Below, piece by piece: positions 18,801 to 26,961 of a stretch of DNA of 37,236 bases. This DNA comes from an uncultured Flavobacteriaceae bacterium (lineage in GTDB: Bacteria > Bacteroidota > Bacteroidia > Flavobacteriales > Flavobacteriaceae). The stretch lies in NCBI GenBank assembly GCA_937923735.1, contig CALDUJ010000108.1:1-37236 (forward strand), read 5' to 3'. Below the pieces are notes generated by a model, which saw nothing but the letters and a program-made list of their open reading frames with translations, had not been told where the DNA came from and did not search any database. Each line of letters starts with the position of its first letter. Position 1 is the first letter of the stretch. The position numbers were made by a program, and so were the translations under genes.

Positions 18801-19609
18801 ATTTTCAGAACATCATGATTTTTTTTATGTATGTACACATCAGATTTAAATATAGGGTATTGATTACCTTTAGGGCTAAACCTTAACTGAGCAATATCAC
18901 CGTTTTCTGATTTTATAGTTTTTATTAATATGACATTATAAAATGATTCGATTGACTGACTTAGAGGAAATATAAGGTCTTCGGTATCAGGCTGTAGAGA
19001 CTTTATTATTCGTGTAAAAAGGGTAAAGTTCTTATTATTTATAGTCTCTTTTTTAAGAGCGTACCTTCCTTCAATTATTTCCCAATTTTCAACACCATTC
19101 AATGAATACCTGGTGTCAAAAATTATTTCAGCCAATTCAGAATAAACACTTCCATTTTTAGATTTTTGTCTGTAAAGCGCTTTACCGTATTTAAAATTTC
19201 TGATTTGTCTCTGGAGTTTTTCAAATGCCTTTTTAGCTAAATTAGTTGCGTATGCATCTTTAGTTATAGGTTTAGTTTTTGTTTCAATATATACTTCCTC
19301 CAGAATATTTAAAAGAGGGGTCATTTTTATAAGTAGTTCTTGATTTTCGCTTACAGTAATTTTTGTTGTTTCAAAACTCACATGCGAAAAAATTAGCGTA
19401 GAAGGTAGTTTATTCAACTTTATAACAAATTCACCTTCTTCATTGCTTGAGGTACCTTCAAATGTATTATTGATTACAACACTACAAAAAGGCACAATCT
19501 CTCCTGTTTTAGAATTTACTACTTTACCCTTGAGTTTAACACTAAATTCAGATTGAGACAGTGTTGTAAAACAAGACATCAAGAGAAAAAAGACAATAAT
19601 TTTTTTCAT
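15866..19609 (-). CDS. MG2-domain protein with carboxypeptidase-like N-domain and TonB-receptor plug, no beta-barrel
   Basis: A 1247-residue exported protein. I set the start at the ATG 19607-19609 because it opens a clean signal peptide (MKKIIVFFLLMSCFTTLSQ); the frame runs 62 codons further upstream without coding character. In order: a carboxypeptidase-D regulatory-like beta domain (about 27-95, GKVVNSKTGEIVPF), a long region, an alpha-2-macroglobulin MG2-like domain (from about 435, KVYLHTDKGVYYSGENIWF), further Ig-like domains, then a TonB-dependent receptor plug (about 1030-1145, with LYIIDGIPV and IERIEVLKGPSAAIYG), and a closing Ig-like strand (STLFWKPSIITD). The 22-strand barrel that normally follows a plug is absent, so it cannot be a transporter by itself. 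This layout is a known Bacteroidota family of unknown function, probably periplasmic or outer-membrane associated. Confidence 0.88.
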   Translation of the reverse strand: MKKIIVFFLLMSCFTTLSQSEFSVKLKGKVVNSKTGEIVPFCSVVINNTFEGTSSNEEGEFVIKLNKLPSTLIFSHVSFETTKITVSENQELLIKMTPLLNILEEVYIETKTKPITKDAYATNLAKKAFEKLQRQIRNFKYGKALYRQKSKNGSVYSELAEIIFDTRYSLNGVENWEIIEGRYALKKETINNKNFTLFTRIIKSLQPDTEDLIFPLSQSIESFYNVILIKTIKSENGDIAQLRFSPKGNQYPIFKSDVYIHKKNHDVLKIVSSVDDDRLDLVKFKENNIEKKNYHLDYEMVFKENESLGMVLDYININQEFDYFKDGLFRNKVSAQSNFTLFEYYPSNEKRRLGRQFDRSKSDWEKLNEIGYNQEFWEENPIIKRTPIEDDIIDQFERDNAFESIYINSRNQITFNQKDLLNAPFIKSLSAEIKAYNIGNPIEKVYLHTDKGVYYSGENIWFSAYAMMSENSEKALSSSMLHIDVLDASNKLILTQKNKLSDGRGVGNVTLPGDLPSGIYKLRVYTPWMKNYDSDYFFDRTIKVLSNIADKNIDELENNLTSVSFFPEGGDLVAGLNSKVAFKAIGNDGLGKKIKGKIIDSKKEHVINFSSVYNGIGHFSFTPKSSEKYTAVLDDNTHFLLPDVKNSGYVMSVNNLSERSVMVKIFADKQLRNKPVYVIGQIENRKYYQGKFEFGGNDFVEAEISKSRLPSGVLTITVLDEERVPFCERVVFVNNMDELNIATKINKSKLAPREKITLDILVTDPNGQPAIADVSLSVTDKNVAKKNENASNIYTSFLMESDLKGHIEKPYELLKDNNRTTKHKLDLVMLANGWRKFKIDRNNALTTKEFSISEGIVFRGWVKDSHNNQLKNTDVEVVAKSKDKIRMYSAKTDDNGLLVVADINQTGDVDLVFNVLDENRNVLETAKVIPFDDYGLIPESNPNIDIASNKNSVNNNSSFIVKTNKIVELTQQDKKYIPNLDSDIFFAPDSTRVKLDEVIVESKLRRKKEIEQATPSNYGVEPDKTIYTENRHEQRIQDLLMGVAGVTVVGNELSIRNAGAPLYIIDGIPVVNEDTDIDVSNPAPSGTSSPSGSENAEPTRGLMMSRSTSIPPRVLNLTVYDIERIEVLKGPSAAIYGVRGANGVILFYSKVGRVRGKDRIELPSHTINGYSVTKEFYSPKYNVKKTTRKKDTRSTLFWKPSIITDSNGRAKVEFFNSDNANEIQVNIEGLSIYGYPGSYLKTYPIEE

Positions 19610-19727
19610 AACAAATCTTTTGAGTGCTAGTTTTAGGATTATCCTTTTTATAAATATATTCAATACTAAGCTTAAAGCAGAACAAAAAACCTTAAAGTTT
19701 CTTAAATTTAGACTAACTTTTATCCTT

Positions 19728-21338
19728 ATGAAATCATTTAGCTTTTTTTCCGTTCTATTGTGTTGTTTCATTCTAAATGCACAACAACCTAACACCGAAA
19801 TATTCTTGTTTGACGCATCCTACGATTCCAGTGAACTCAAACTCTTGAATCCTAAAAATATTTCCAACAATGAAGGCTATGACAATCAACCTTCTTTTTT
19901 TAATGATAATGCTATTTTATTTTCTTCTACCAGAAATGGACAGACAGATATTGTAGAATATCGTGACAATTATGGTTCTAAAACTTGGCTTTGTTTTACT
20001 GAAGGTGGCGAATACACGCCTTTAAAAATTCCGAATTCTAAAAATGTATCTGCTGTCCGACTTGACAAAGATGGCAAACAACGACTATATGCTTACAATC
20101 TTAGGACTGCTGATAATTCTGAGCTTATTAAAGACCTTGTAGTTGCCTATTACACTTGGTTTAACGAAGATATTATTGTCTCGGCTGTTATAGAAGATGA
20201 AAATCTAAATTTATATACAACAAATTTAAAGGAAGGTTGGAACAGAAAATACCAGAGCAATGTAGGTCGTTCTTTTCATAAAATTCCAAATAGTAATTTA
20301 GTTAGTTTTATTTCAAAAGAAAATGAAGACAATTGGCAAATTAAATCGCTTAACCCATTAACTGGAGAAACTAAAGTAATCGCTAATACAATGCCTGGTG
20401 TCGAAGATATTTGTTGGCTAATAAACGGCACTATTATCTCAGGTAAAGACAGCAAATTATATAAATTAAAACCAAAATATGATGTTGAATGGATAGAAAT
20501 TGCTGATTTATCTCCTAATAGCATTTCTAAAATTACACGTATTGCTTCAAATGCCATTTCGTCAAAAATATTAATCGCAGCCGAAATAACATCCAATACA
20601 TCAGAAAGCAATAATCAATCATCTTCGGATTCCAATTCCAATTCTGGTTCGACTTCAAATTCAGATTCTACTTCTGATGCAGGAGCTATTGTTCAAAGTC
20701 ATATAGGTCCTTACAATGCTGGCGACCTTAATGGATTTTCTAATGCTTTTGCTGAAAATGTTGTGGTTAGCAGATATCCAAATGAAAAAATGTATGAGGG
20801 TAGACAAACTCTGAAACAGAAATACACACCGCACTTTAAAAATAATAAAAACCTGAGTGTTAGGGTGAACAATCGAATAGTATTAAACGACTATGTTATT
20901 GACGAAGAACTTACAACAATGAATAATGGAAATGGTCGCCAAGCTACCATATACACTACAGGAAAAGAAGGCATAAAAACCATGACATTTGTTAGTAATA
21001 CCAATGTTACATCTAATCCAGAAATAATCGTAAACAAACAACTCGAAGCCTATAACAGAAGGGATATCGATGCTTTTATGAAGACATACACCAACGATGT
21101 TAAACTTTTTAACTATCCTAACGATTTAACAACGGAGGGGCAATCTGCAATGCGAAAAAGTTATCTATCATGGTTTGATTATGCAAAAGACTTGCGAGCG
21201 GTTATACAAAAGCGAATTGTTATTGGTAATAAAGTCATTGACCAAGAACAGGTAACGGCTAATGGAAGAACAATCAATGCCATTGCTATTTATGAAGTAG
21301 AAAATGGGTTGATATCGAAGGTTACCTTTATACAATAG
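19728..21338 (+). CDS. exported protein: TolB-like propeller plus two NTF2/SnoaL-like domains
   Basis: A 536-residue protein. The start was set at ATG 19728, which gives a signal peptide (MKSFSFFSVLLCCFILNAQQ); the longer TTG frame adds 36 residues of non-coding character. Residues ~30-285 resemble a TolB/WD40-like propeller (NEGYDNQPSFFNDNAILFSS, then repeated blade strands). A Ser/Asn-rich linker (about 288-320) follows. The C-terminal half holds two copies of an NTF2/SnoaL-like fold, each starting with a Y-N-x-x-D-x-x-x-F signature (GPYNAGDLNGFSNAF and EAYNRRDIDAFMKTY), then R-Y/N-YPN and a closing ID/V-x-E strand. Function is not known; tandem NTF2 domains usually bind small ligands. It heads a five-gene run and is divergent from the MG2/plug gene with 118 bp between them. 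Confidence 0.75.
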   Translation: MKSFSFFSVLLCCFILNAQQPNTEIFLFDASYDSSELKLLNPKNISNNEGYDNQPSFFNDNAILFSSTRNGQTDIVEYRDNYGSKTWLCFTEGGEYTPLKIPNSKNVSAVRLDKDGKQRLYAYNLRTADNSELIKDLVVAYYTWFNEDIIVSAVIEDENLNLYTTNLKEGWNRKYQSNVGRSFHKIPNSNLVSFISKENEDNWQIKSLNPLTGETKVIANTMPGVEDICWLINGTIISGKDSKLYKLKPKYDVEWIEIADLSPNSISKITRIASNAISSKILIAAEITSNTSESNNQSSSDSNSNSGSTSNSDSTSDAGAIVQSHIGPYNAGDLNGFSNAFAENVVVSRYPNEKMYEGRQTLKQKYTPHFKNNKNLSVRVNNRIVLNDYVIDEELTTMNNGNGRQATIYTTGKEGIKTMTFVSNTNVTSNPEIIVNKQLEAYNRRDIDAFMKTYTNDVKLFNYPNDLTTEGQSAMRKSYLSWFDYAKDLRAVIQKRIVIGNKVIDQEQVTANGRTINAIAIYEVENGLISKVTFIQ

Positions 21339-21345
21339 TCCATTA

Positions 21346-22086
21346 ATGATTAAATTCTTCCGTCATATTCGTAAATCATTATTAGAGCAAAACAAAATGG
21401 GCAAATACTTTAAATACGCCATTGGCGAAATAATCTTGGTAATGATTGGTATTCTTTTAGCCTTACAAGTTAACAACTGGAACAACAATCGCATTGCGCA
21501 AAACGAAGAAAAAGAAGTGATTGCAAAACTTCATAATGATTTTTTAGAAAACAAGAAAAACCTGAATACTTACCTAGATGGACTATCAAGAAAAATGGAC
21601 TCTCAAATAACATTAATGAACTTCATAGGAACTTCAAAAGAAGAACTTTATAAACATAATTTAGATAGTCTATTTTATGTTTCTTTTGGAGCTCCTGAAA
21701 TTGCTTTTGCAGATAATACTATTAAAAATATTATGCAAAGTGGAAAACTAAATATTTTAAAGAACAAAAAAATTACCGACTTACTTTATAAATGGAATAC
21801 CTTATCTGAAATAAGAACAACTCGCTTGGCCAAATTAGATCATTGGGTAAATAATAATTATTTAATTTATCTACTTCCCAAAATTTCATTTAAAGAAATT
21901 GATGCACAAGGATATTATAAATGGACAGGTAAATCTAAAATAAAACCTGATTATTACCCATTATTTCAAGAAATAGCATTTGAAAACTATTTAGATAATA
22001 GCCTTTGGTTTCAACAACAAGTTTTAGACCGCTGTAAAGAAACTGACCAACTTATAGATGAGATTATTGAGGCAACGAAACAATAA
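21346..22086 (+). CDS. DUF6090-family membrane protein
   Basis: 246 residues. The N-terminus has the family pattern MIKFFRHIRKSLLEQNKMGKYFKYAIGEI followed by one membrane span (about residues 28-45, IILVMIGILLALQVNNW). The rest is charged and helical, likely with a coiled coil around 50-100. It is anchored in the inner membrane with a soluble domain; its function is unknown. The family is very common, often in several copies, in Flavobacteriaceae. It begins 7 bases after the previous stop, so it is probably co-transcribed. Confidence 0.85.
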   Translation: MIKFFRHIRKSLLEQNKMGKYFKYAIGEIILVMIGILLALQVNNWNNNRIAQNEEKEVIAKLHNDFLENKKNLNTYLDGLSRKMDSQITLMNFIGTSKEELYKHNLDSLFYVSFGAPEIAFADNTIKNIMQSGKLNILKNKKITDLLYKWNTLSEIRTTRLAKLDHWVNNNYLIYLLPKISFKEIDAQGYYKWTGKSKIKPDYYPLFQEIAFENYLDNSLWFQQQVLDRCKETDQLIDEIIEATKQ

Positions 22087-22130
22087 ATTAATCAAAATAT
22101 CCTAGTTATATAAATCTATATATTTAAGTT

Positions 22131-23465
22131 ATGAAGTATCTAATCACTTATTCCCTTATTTTTTTCGCTTTAAGCTTGTGCGCACAAACAGACCAAAAAA
22201 TCTATGATATAATAGATGGAGTTTCGGCTGAACGCATCAAAAAAGATGTAAAAACCCTTGCCGATTTTGGTACACGTCATACGCTTAGCGATACCGTTTC
22301 AAATACTAGAGGTATTGGTGCTGCAAGACGTTGGATAAAATCGGAATTTGAAACTATCTCAAAAGATTGCAACAATTGCCTGGATGTCTTTTATCAATCA
22401 GATTTAGTCAAAAAAGGAACAAATCAACGAATCGTTCATGATGTCATGATCGTAAATGTGGTGGCCATACAACGTGGTACAAAAAATCCTAATCGCTTTA
22501 TCATTATGAGTGGTGATATTGATTCTCGAATCAGTGACCCTACTAATTTTACAGATGATTCTCCAGGTGCAAATGATAACGCTTCCGGAATGGCAGGTGC
22601 TATTGAAGCTGCGCGAGTGTTATCCAAATATAAATTTGAAAGCAGCATCTTATACGTCGGTCTCTCTGGTGAAGAACAAGGTTTATTCGGTGGTCAAGGA
22701 TTAGCAGCCTATACTAAAGAAAAAGGCTGGGATATTGTTGGCATATTAAATAATGACATGATTGGGAACATTACTGGTGTTGATGGCGTTATTGATAATC
22801 GAACATTCCGAATATTTTCTGAACCTGTTCCTCCAACTGAAACTGAAAGAGAACGAAGAGCAAGACGCTTTTATGGTGGCGAAGTGGATGGTATATCCAG
22901 ACAGCTCGCTCGTTATGTTCATAAAACAACTAAAACTTATATGCCAGAAATGAATCCAATGATGGTTTACAGATTAGATCGTTTTGGTCGCGGTGGTCAT
23001 CACAGACCATTCAATGATGCTGGCTTTGCAGGTATCAGAATAATGGAAGCACATGAAAATTATACACAACAACATCAAGATATTCGCACAGAAAATGGTA
23101 TTAATTATGGTGATACGTTCGAACATGTAAATTTCGAATACGCCAAAAAATTAACGGCCGTTAACGCAATTAATCTTGCTAGTATAGCATCAGCACCTCC
23201 AAGACCTAAAAAGGTGTCTATAGGAGGAATAGTTCAACCCTCTGCAAAGTTTAGATGGGATAAAGTAGATGGTGCTACAGGTTATAAAGTCTATTGGAGA
23301 GATACCACCTCTCCTACTTGGGATAACAGTCGTTACGTTGGTGATGTTACAGAATTTACTTTAGAGGGTATTGTAGTCGATAATTTTTTCTTTGGTATTG
23401 CTGCCGTCGGAAAAGATGGTTATGAAAGTATGGTTGCTTTTCCAAATTCTATCTTAAGAAATTAG
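22131..23465 (+). CDS. secreted M28-family peptidase with fibronectin type III domain
   Basis: 444 residues with a signal peptide (MKYLITYSLIFFALSLCAQ). The M28 aminopeptidase-like domain spans about 40-355: bridging Asp149 in PGANDNASG, catalytic/ligand pair E181-E182 in SGEEQGLFG, an Asp in LNNDMIGN, and a His-rich end (HHRPFNDAG, QQHQD). A fibronectin type III module closes the protein (about 365-440, AKFRWDKVDGATGYKVYW). Odd point: the first conserved metal-binding His of the H-x-D motif is Asp here (SGD129-I-D131SR), so metal binding may differ from classic M28 enzymes. It lies in the middle of the five-gene run, 2 bases before the arginase-family gene. Peptide or dipeptide hydrolysis in the periplasm is inferred. 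Confidence 0.88.
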   Translation: MKYLITYSLIFFALSLCAQTDQKIYDIIDGVSAERIKKDVKTLADFGTRHTLSDTVSNTRGIGAARRWIKSEFETISKDCNNCLDVFYQSDLVKKGTNQRIVHDVMIVNVVAIQRGTKNPNRFIIMSGDIDSRISDPTNFTDDSPGANDNASGMAGAIEAARVLSKYKFESSILYVGLSGEEQGLFGGQGLAAYTKEKGWDIVGILNNDMIGNITGVDGVIDNRTFRIFSEPVPPTETERERRARRFYGGEVDGISRQLARYVHKTTKTYMPEMNPMMVYRLDRFGRGGHHRPFNDAGFAGIRIMEAHENYTQQHQDIRTENGINYGDTFEHVNFEYAKKLTAVNAINLASIASAPPRPKKVSIGGIVQPSAKFRWDKVDGATGYKVYWRDTTSPTWDNSRYVGDVTEFTLEGIVVDNFFFGIAAVGKDGYESMVAFPNSILRN

Positions 23466-23467
23466 AT

Positions 23468-24265
23468 ATGAAATTCTTTTTCCCTCAATGGCAAGGCTCA
23501 GGAACTGGCAAGAAAATTAAGTCAGGAGCAGAAACATTGAAGGAATTTGTAAATGAATCAAACATCGTTTCTGTTCCGCTTTCTAAAAAAACGCTTCAAA
23601 AAAAGAATAATATTAATGGTTACGAAGCACTGATAGAGCAGTTATCTACCTTTAAACAAATGCTGTTTCATCATAAACCTAAAACTATAGAAACCATTGG
23701 TGGTGATTGTGGTCTCGAAATTATTCCTGTATCCTATTTGGCAAGTCAGTACAAGAATTTGGGCGTTATTTGGTTTGATGCACATTCGGATATTAATTTA
23801 CCTTCAGATTCACCTAGCAAGAATTTTCACGGCATGCCTCTTCGCACCTTATTAGATGAAGGAGACCCATTATTAAAGGATTTACTCTTTACATCTTTAA
23901 AGCCCTCGCAGATTCATTATGTAGGTTTGAGAGATATTGATTCAGCCGAACAAGACAAAATTGTAGGAGATCATATTTATGCACCTTTAACATTGAATAT
24001 TTCACATCTAGTGAGTACACTCAAAAAGAAAAAAATAACACATCTTTATTTGCATTTTGATTTAGATTGTTTAGACCCAGAATCATTTAAACAGACATAT
24101 TACAATGTTTCAAATGGTTTAAGTATAAAAGATGCTGAAGACTTTTTAATGGAATTGAAAGCTAAGTTCAAAATAGTAGGCTCAAGTATTCTTGAGTCAA
24201 CAGCAGAAGACACAAAAGAGCTCCAACCCATTGAGCATATTGTTAACTTATTAATGTATGACTAA
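23468..24265 (+). CDS. arginase/agmatinase/formimidoylglutamase-family enzyme
   Basis: 265 residues, a little short for the ureohydrolase fold. Mn-binding motifs are visible: D104-A-H106-S-D108 in WFDAHSD, the substrate-loop His in FHGMP, and D198-L-D200 in HFDLDCLDP. The first ligand motif, normally GGDHS, reads GGDCG with Cys81 in place of His; a Cys here occurs in some arginase-family branches, so the enzyme may still be active, but with altered metal affinity or another substrate. The exact substrate (arginine, agmatine, formiminoglutamate, other guanidino compound) cannot be assigned. There is no signal peptide, so it is cytoplasmic. Its end overlaps the next gene by 8 bases, which indicates translational coupling. 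Confidence 0.87.
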   Translation: MKFFFPQWQGSGTGKKIKSGAETLKEFVNESNIVSVPLSKKTLQKKNNINGYEALIEQLSTFKQMLFHHKPKTIETIGGDCGLEIIPVSYLASQYKNLGVIWFDAHSDINLPSDSPSKNFHGMPLRTLLDEGDPLLKDLLFTSLKPSQIHYVGLRDIDSAEQDKIVGDHIYAPLTLNISHLVSTLKKKKITHLYLHFDLDCLDPESFKQTYYNVSNGLSIKDAEDFLMELKAKFKIVGSSILESTAEDTKELQPIEHIVNLLMYD

Positions 24266-24830
24266 GCCAGAATTATATTTTGAAAGAGATGTCGACTGGT
24301 ACGATTGGTTACTCAACAATTATAACAAGTCTGAAGGTGTATATCTCATTTTTTATAAACTAGAAACAAATGTTCCAACTATGCGCTGGGAAGAGGCGGT
24401 AAAAGTTGCTCTATGTTTTGGTTGGATAGACTCTACTGTAAAAGGTCTTGGCAATGGTAAGCGCAAACAATACTTCTGCCCTAGAAACCCTAAGGGCGCA
24501 TGGAGCATGGTAAACAAAAAACACGTTAAAGGACTTATTTCGTCTGGACTGATGCAAGAACAAGGTTACAAACTTATTGAGATTGCTAAGAAAAATGGTA
24601 TGTGGACCTATATGGATAATGTTGAAAATGGTGTCATTCCTGAAGACTTACAGAAGGCTTTTAATGAAAATAAACAAGCTTATGAAAACTATTTAGGGTT
24701 TTCAAGAGGTTATCGCAAGAGTTACTTATCTTGGTTACACAGTGGTAAAAGAGAAGAAACTCGTCAAAAACGTATAGCAGAAATCATTAAACTTTGCCGG
24801 GCTAATATTAAATCAAGAGACGTTAGATAA
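24258..24830 (+). CDS. YdeI/OmpD-associated (OmdA) family protein
   Basis: 190 residues of the YdeI/OmdA family: WYDWLLNNYNKSEGVYLIFYK near the N-terminus, then the signature ALCFGWIDSTVKGLGNGKRKQYFCPRNPKGAWS, and a helical C-terminus ending SYLSWLHSGKREETRQKRIAEI. The family has been tied to resistance to cationic peptides and bacteriocins in Salmonella, but no enzymatic activity is established. Cytoplasmic, no signal peptide. It overlaps the arginase-family gene by 8 bases and ends the five-gene run. Confidence 0.87.
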   Translation: MTKPELYFERDVDWYDWLLNNYNKSEGVYLIFYKLETNVPTMRWEEAVKVALCFGWIDSTVKGLGNGKRKQYFCPRNPKGAWSMVNKKHVKGLISSGLMQEQGYKLIEIAKKNGMWTYMDNVENGVIPEDLQKAFNENKQAYENYLGFSRGYRKSYLSWLHSGKREETRQKRIAEIIKLCRANIKSRDVR

Positions 24831-24922
24831 ACTATGAAATGAGCCATGACAATTCTTGATATCTACCGAAATGTTTAATGGCGAATTACATCTGACAGAT
24901 AAAAACAATAAAATTTAAACAG

Positions 24923-25411
24923 ATGAAAAGTAAGGTATTCTCTATCGGATTATTAGACAAATATCATTTGTTCATACCAAATGAGATTTTTGTGCCATTT
25001 GCCGAAGCAAAGCAAAATCGCGTTAAAATTAAGGCTACATTTAATGGCAATTCCATTGAGTTTTATGCTGCTGTAAAAAAGGATAAAAATACAGATGACT
25101 ATAAATTCATGTTCAGCAAGGAAAAGCAAAAACAATTAGGTTTGATACTCAATGATTATTTTGAATTACAATTATTTGAAGACACTTCAAAGTATGGTGT
25201 CGATATGCCTGAAGAGTTAGATGCCGTTTTATTGAGCGATTATGAAGCCTATGAAATTTTCGAGTCTCTAACTGCAGGGAAACAAAGAAGTATTATTTAT
25301 GGTATAATTCGAATAAAGAATAGTCAATCAAGGATTGACAAGGCCTTATTAGTCTGCGAAAATTTAAAACGCGGCATTACCAATCCGATGCTAATGTTCA
25401 AACCGCAATGA
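24923..25411 (+). CDS. DUF1905-like / OmdA-domain protein
   Basis: 162 residues. The N-terminal ~95 residues are a small beta-barrel-like domain (FIPNEIFVPF, NRVKIKATFNGNSIEFYAAV), similar to DUF1905. The C-terminal ~65 residues are an OmdA domain (MPEELDAVLLSDYEAYEIFESLTAGKQRSIIYGI), the region shared with YdeI-like proteins. It therefore shares a family with its upstream neighbour but has a different layout. Function unknown. The 92-base gap before it shows no hairpin or ORF. Its TGA (25409-25411) directly touches the TAA of the convergent MoxR gene. Confidence 0.8.
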   Translation: MKSKVFSIGLLDKYHLFIPNEIFVPFAEAKQNRVKIKATFNGNSIEFYAAVKKDKNTDDYKFMFSKEKQKQLGLILNDYFELQLFEDTSKYGVDMPEELDAVLLSDYEAYEIFESLTAGKQRSIIYGIIRIKNSQSRIDKALLVCENLKRGITNPMLMFKPQ

Positions 25412-26878
25412 TTACAAATCACTTATAAAGCTCCCATAAGGGTCTTTAAACTGAATGCCTTCTGTAAAACGATACTTACTCAACTGCTTAAACTCAACCA
25501 AAGCCCAAAGCACAAATTCCTTTACAAAATAACTATCTTCTTTCGTGAGTTTTGGTTGGTATTTACCTAATAAATCATCTAACGGAGAGATAGCATCTAA
25601 CATACTTCTGTATTCTTTATCCCTTAGATCGTCGAGTAATTCGAAACCTTCTTTCTGATTGAAGAACCAAGATACGATATCGTCATAAGGGCTTTCATCA
25701 TCCTGTTTTTGTAATTTTTCAATCTTCGGAAAGTACTCTGGAAACAAACTCTTTACTGCATCACCAATCAAATTATAAGCGACTTGTGCTGCGCCTTCTT
25801 GTTCACCTTCATATACTAACTCTACTTTTCCAGTAATGGAAGGTATAATTCCTATAAAATCACTCAAACGAATAGCGGTTTTAGCATCATCCCCTAATAA
25901 CGAACGACGTTCAGCTGCACTCAAAAGGTTCTCAAAGGCCGTAATACTCAGACGGGCACTCACACCACTTTTGGCATCTACGAATTCACTCTCACGGGCT
26001 TCAAAAACAATTTGTTCTAGTAAATCTCGTGCAAGTCCAGGCACATAAATGTTATCTTTTTGTCTATCATCGAGCTGAGCTTCTTGCTCGGTAATAGTTC
26101 TTGCCGTTTCTATATCTTCAGGATAATGTGTAAGTATCTGTGACCCTATCCTATCTTTAAGCGGTGTAACAATACTTCCACGATTTGTATAGTCTTCTGG
26201 ATTAGCAGTGAAAATGAATTGCATATCTAATGCTAAGCGCAACTTGAATCCTCTAATTTGAATATCCCCCTCTTGCAAGATATTGAAGAGCGCTACTTGA
26301 ATTCTAGCTTGCAAATCTGGTAATTCGTTAATGACGAAAATACATCTGTTTGCTCTCGGAATCATTCCGTAGTGAATGACACGATCATCTGCATAACTAA
26401 GTTTTAAATTAGCCGCTTTTATGGGATCTACATCTCCTATAATATCTGCGACAGTAACATCTGGCGTCGCTAACTTTTCTGCAAAACGATTATCTCGATG
26501 CAACCAAGATATCGGCGTGTCATCTCCTTTTTCCTTTATTAACTCAACAGCATGTCTTGAAATGGGATTAAAAGGGTCATCATTAATTTCAGAACCTTCA
26601 ACATAAGGAATATACTCATCCAATAAATTTACCATGAGTCTTGCCAATCGCGTCTTTGCTTGCCCTCTTAATCCTAGTAAGTTGATATTATGACGCGATA
26701 AAATAGCACGTTCTAATTCAGGAATTACAGTGTTTTCATAGCCATGAACGCCTTGGAACGTTACGACATTATTTTTTATGTTATTAATTAGGTTATCTCT
26801 AAGCTCATCTTTTATGGATTTGCTTTCGTAATCTGACTTCTTTAAATCTCCTAGTGTTTTTATGTTTTCTATTTTCAT
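25412..26878 (-). CDS. MoxR/magnesium-chelatase-like AAA+ ATPase
   Basis: 488 residues from ATG 26878; a longer frame begins with TTG at 26896 but adds only six residues. The AAA+ core has a Walker A GLRGQAKT (Lys75) and a sensor region IFTANPEDYTNRG. The Walker B reads IFVINELPDL, so the usual D-E is N-E; the chelatase-like insert NILQEGDIQIRG follows. The family pairs with VWA proteins in a chaperone-like system for metal insertion or protein maturation. The partner VWA gene lies just upstream on the same strand. The target protein is not evident here. It is not a true Mg-chelatase subunit, as no tetrapyrrole genes are near. Confidence 0.88.
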   Translation of the reverse strand: MKIENIKTLGDLKKSDYESKSIKDELRDNLINNIKNNVVTFQGVHGYENTVIPELERAILSRHNINLLGLRGQAKTRLARLMVNLLDEYIPYVEGSEINDDPFNPISRHAVELIKEKGDDTPISWLHRDNRFAEKLATPDVTVADIIGDVDPIKAANLKLSYADDRVIHYGMIPRANRCIFVINELPDLQARIQVALFNILQEGDIQIRGFKLRLALDMQFIFTANPEDYTNRGSIVTPLKDRIGSQILTHYPEDIETARTITEQEAQLDDRQKDNIYVPGLARDLLEQIVFEARESEFVDAKSGVSARLSITAFENLLSAAERRSLLGDDAKTAIRLSDFIGIIPSITGKVELVYEGEQEGAAQVAYNLIGDAVKSLFPEYFPKIEKLQKQDDESPYDDIVSWFFNQKEGFELLDDLRDKEYRSMLDAISPLDDLLGKYQPKLTKEDSYFVKEFVLWALVEFKQLSKYRFTEGIQFKDPYGSFISDL

Positions 26879-26906
26879 TGTTTTTCTGTGTATCAATTTT
26901 ACTTGT

Positions 26907-26930
26907 TCTCCTCTTAAATTTAAGAGGAGA
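26907..26930. repeat. 24-bp perfect palindrome between the VWA and MoxR genes
   Basis: tctcctcttaaa at 26907-26918 is followed directly by its exact reverse complement at 26919-26930. It lies 29 bases before the MoxR start on the minus strand. It may be a regulator site or part of a dispersed repeat (see 26962-27020). Confidence 0.7.
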
Positions 26931-26961
26931 TGAATTCTGATTTGAATGAAATCAGAAGAAA

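Noticed and set aside
19610-19795. Upstream extension of the MG2/plug frame by 62 codons, and of the divergent frame by 36 codons
   Set aside because: Both extensions would overlap each other on opposite strands and precede clean signal peptides; the internal ATGs are the better starts.
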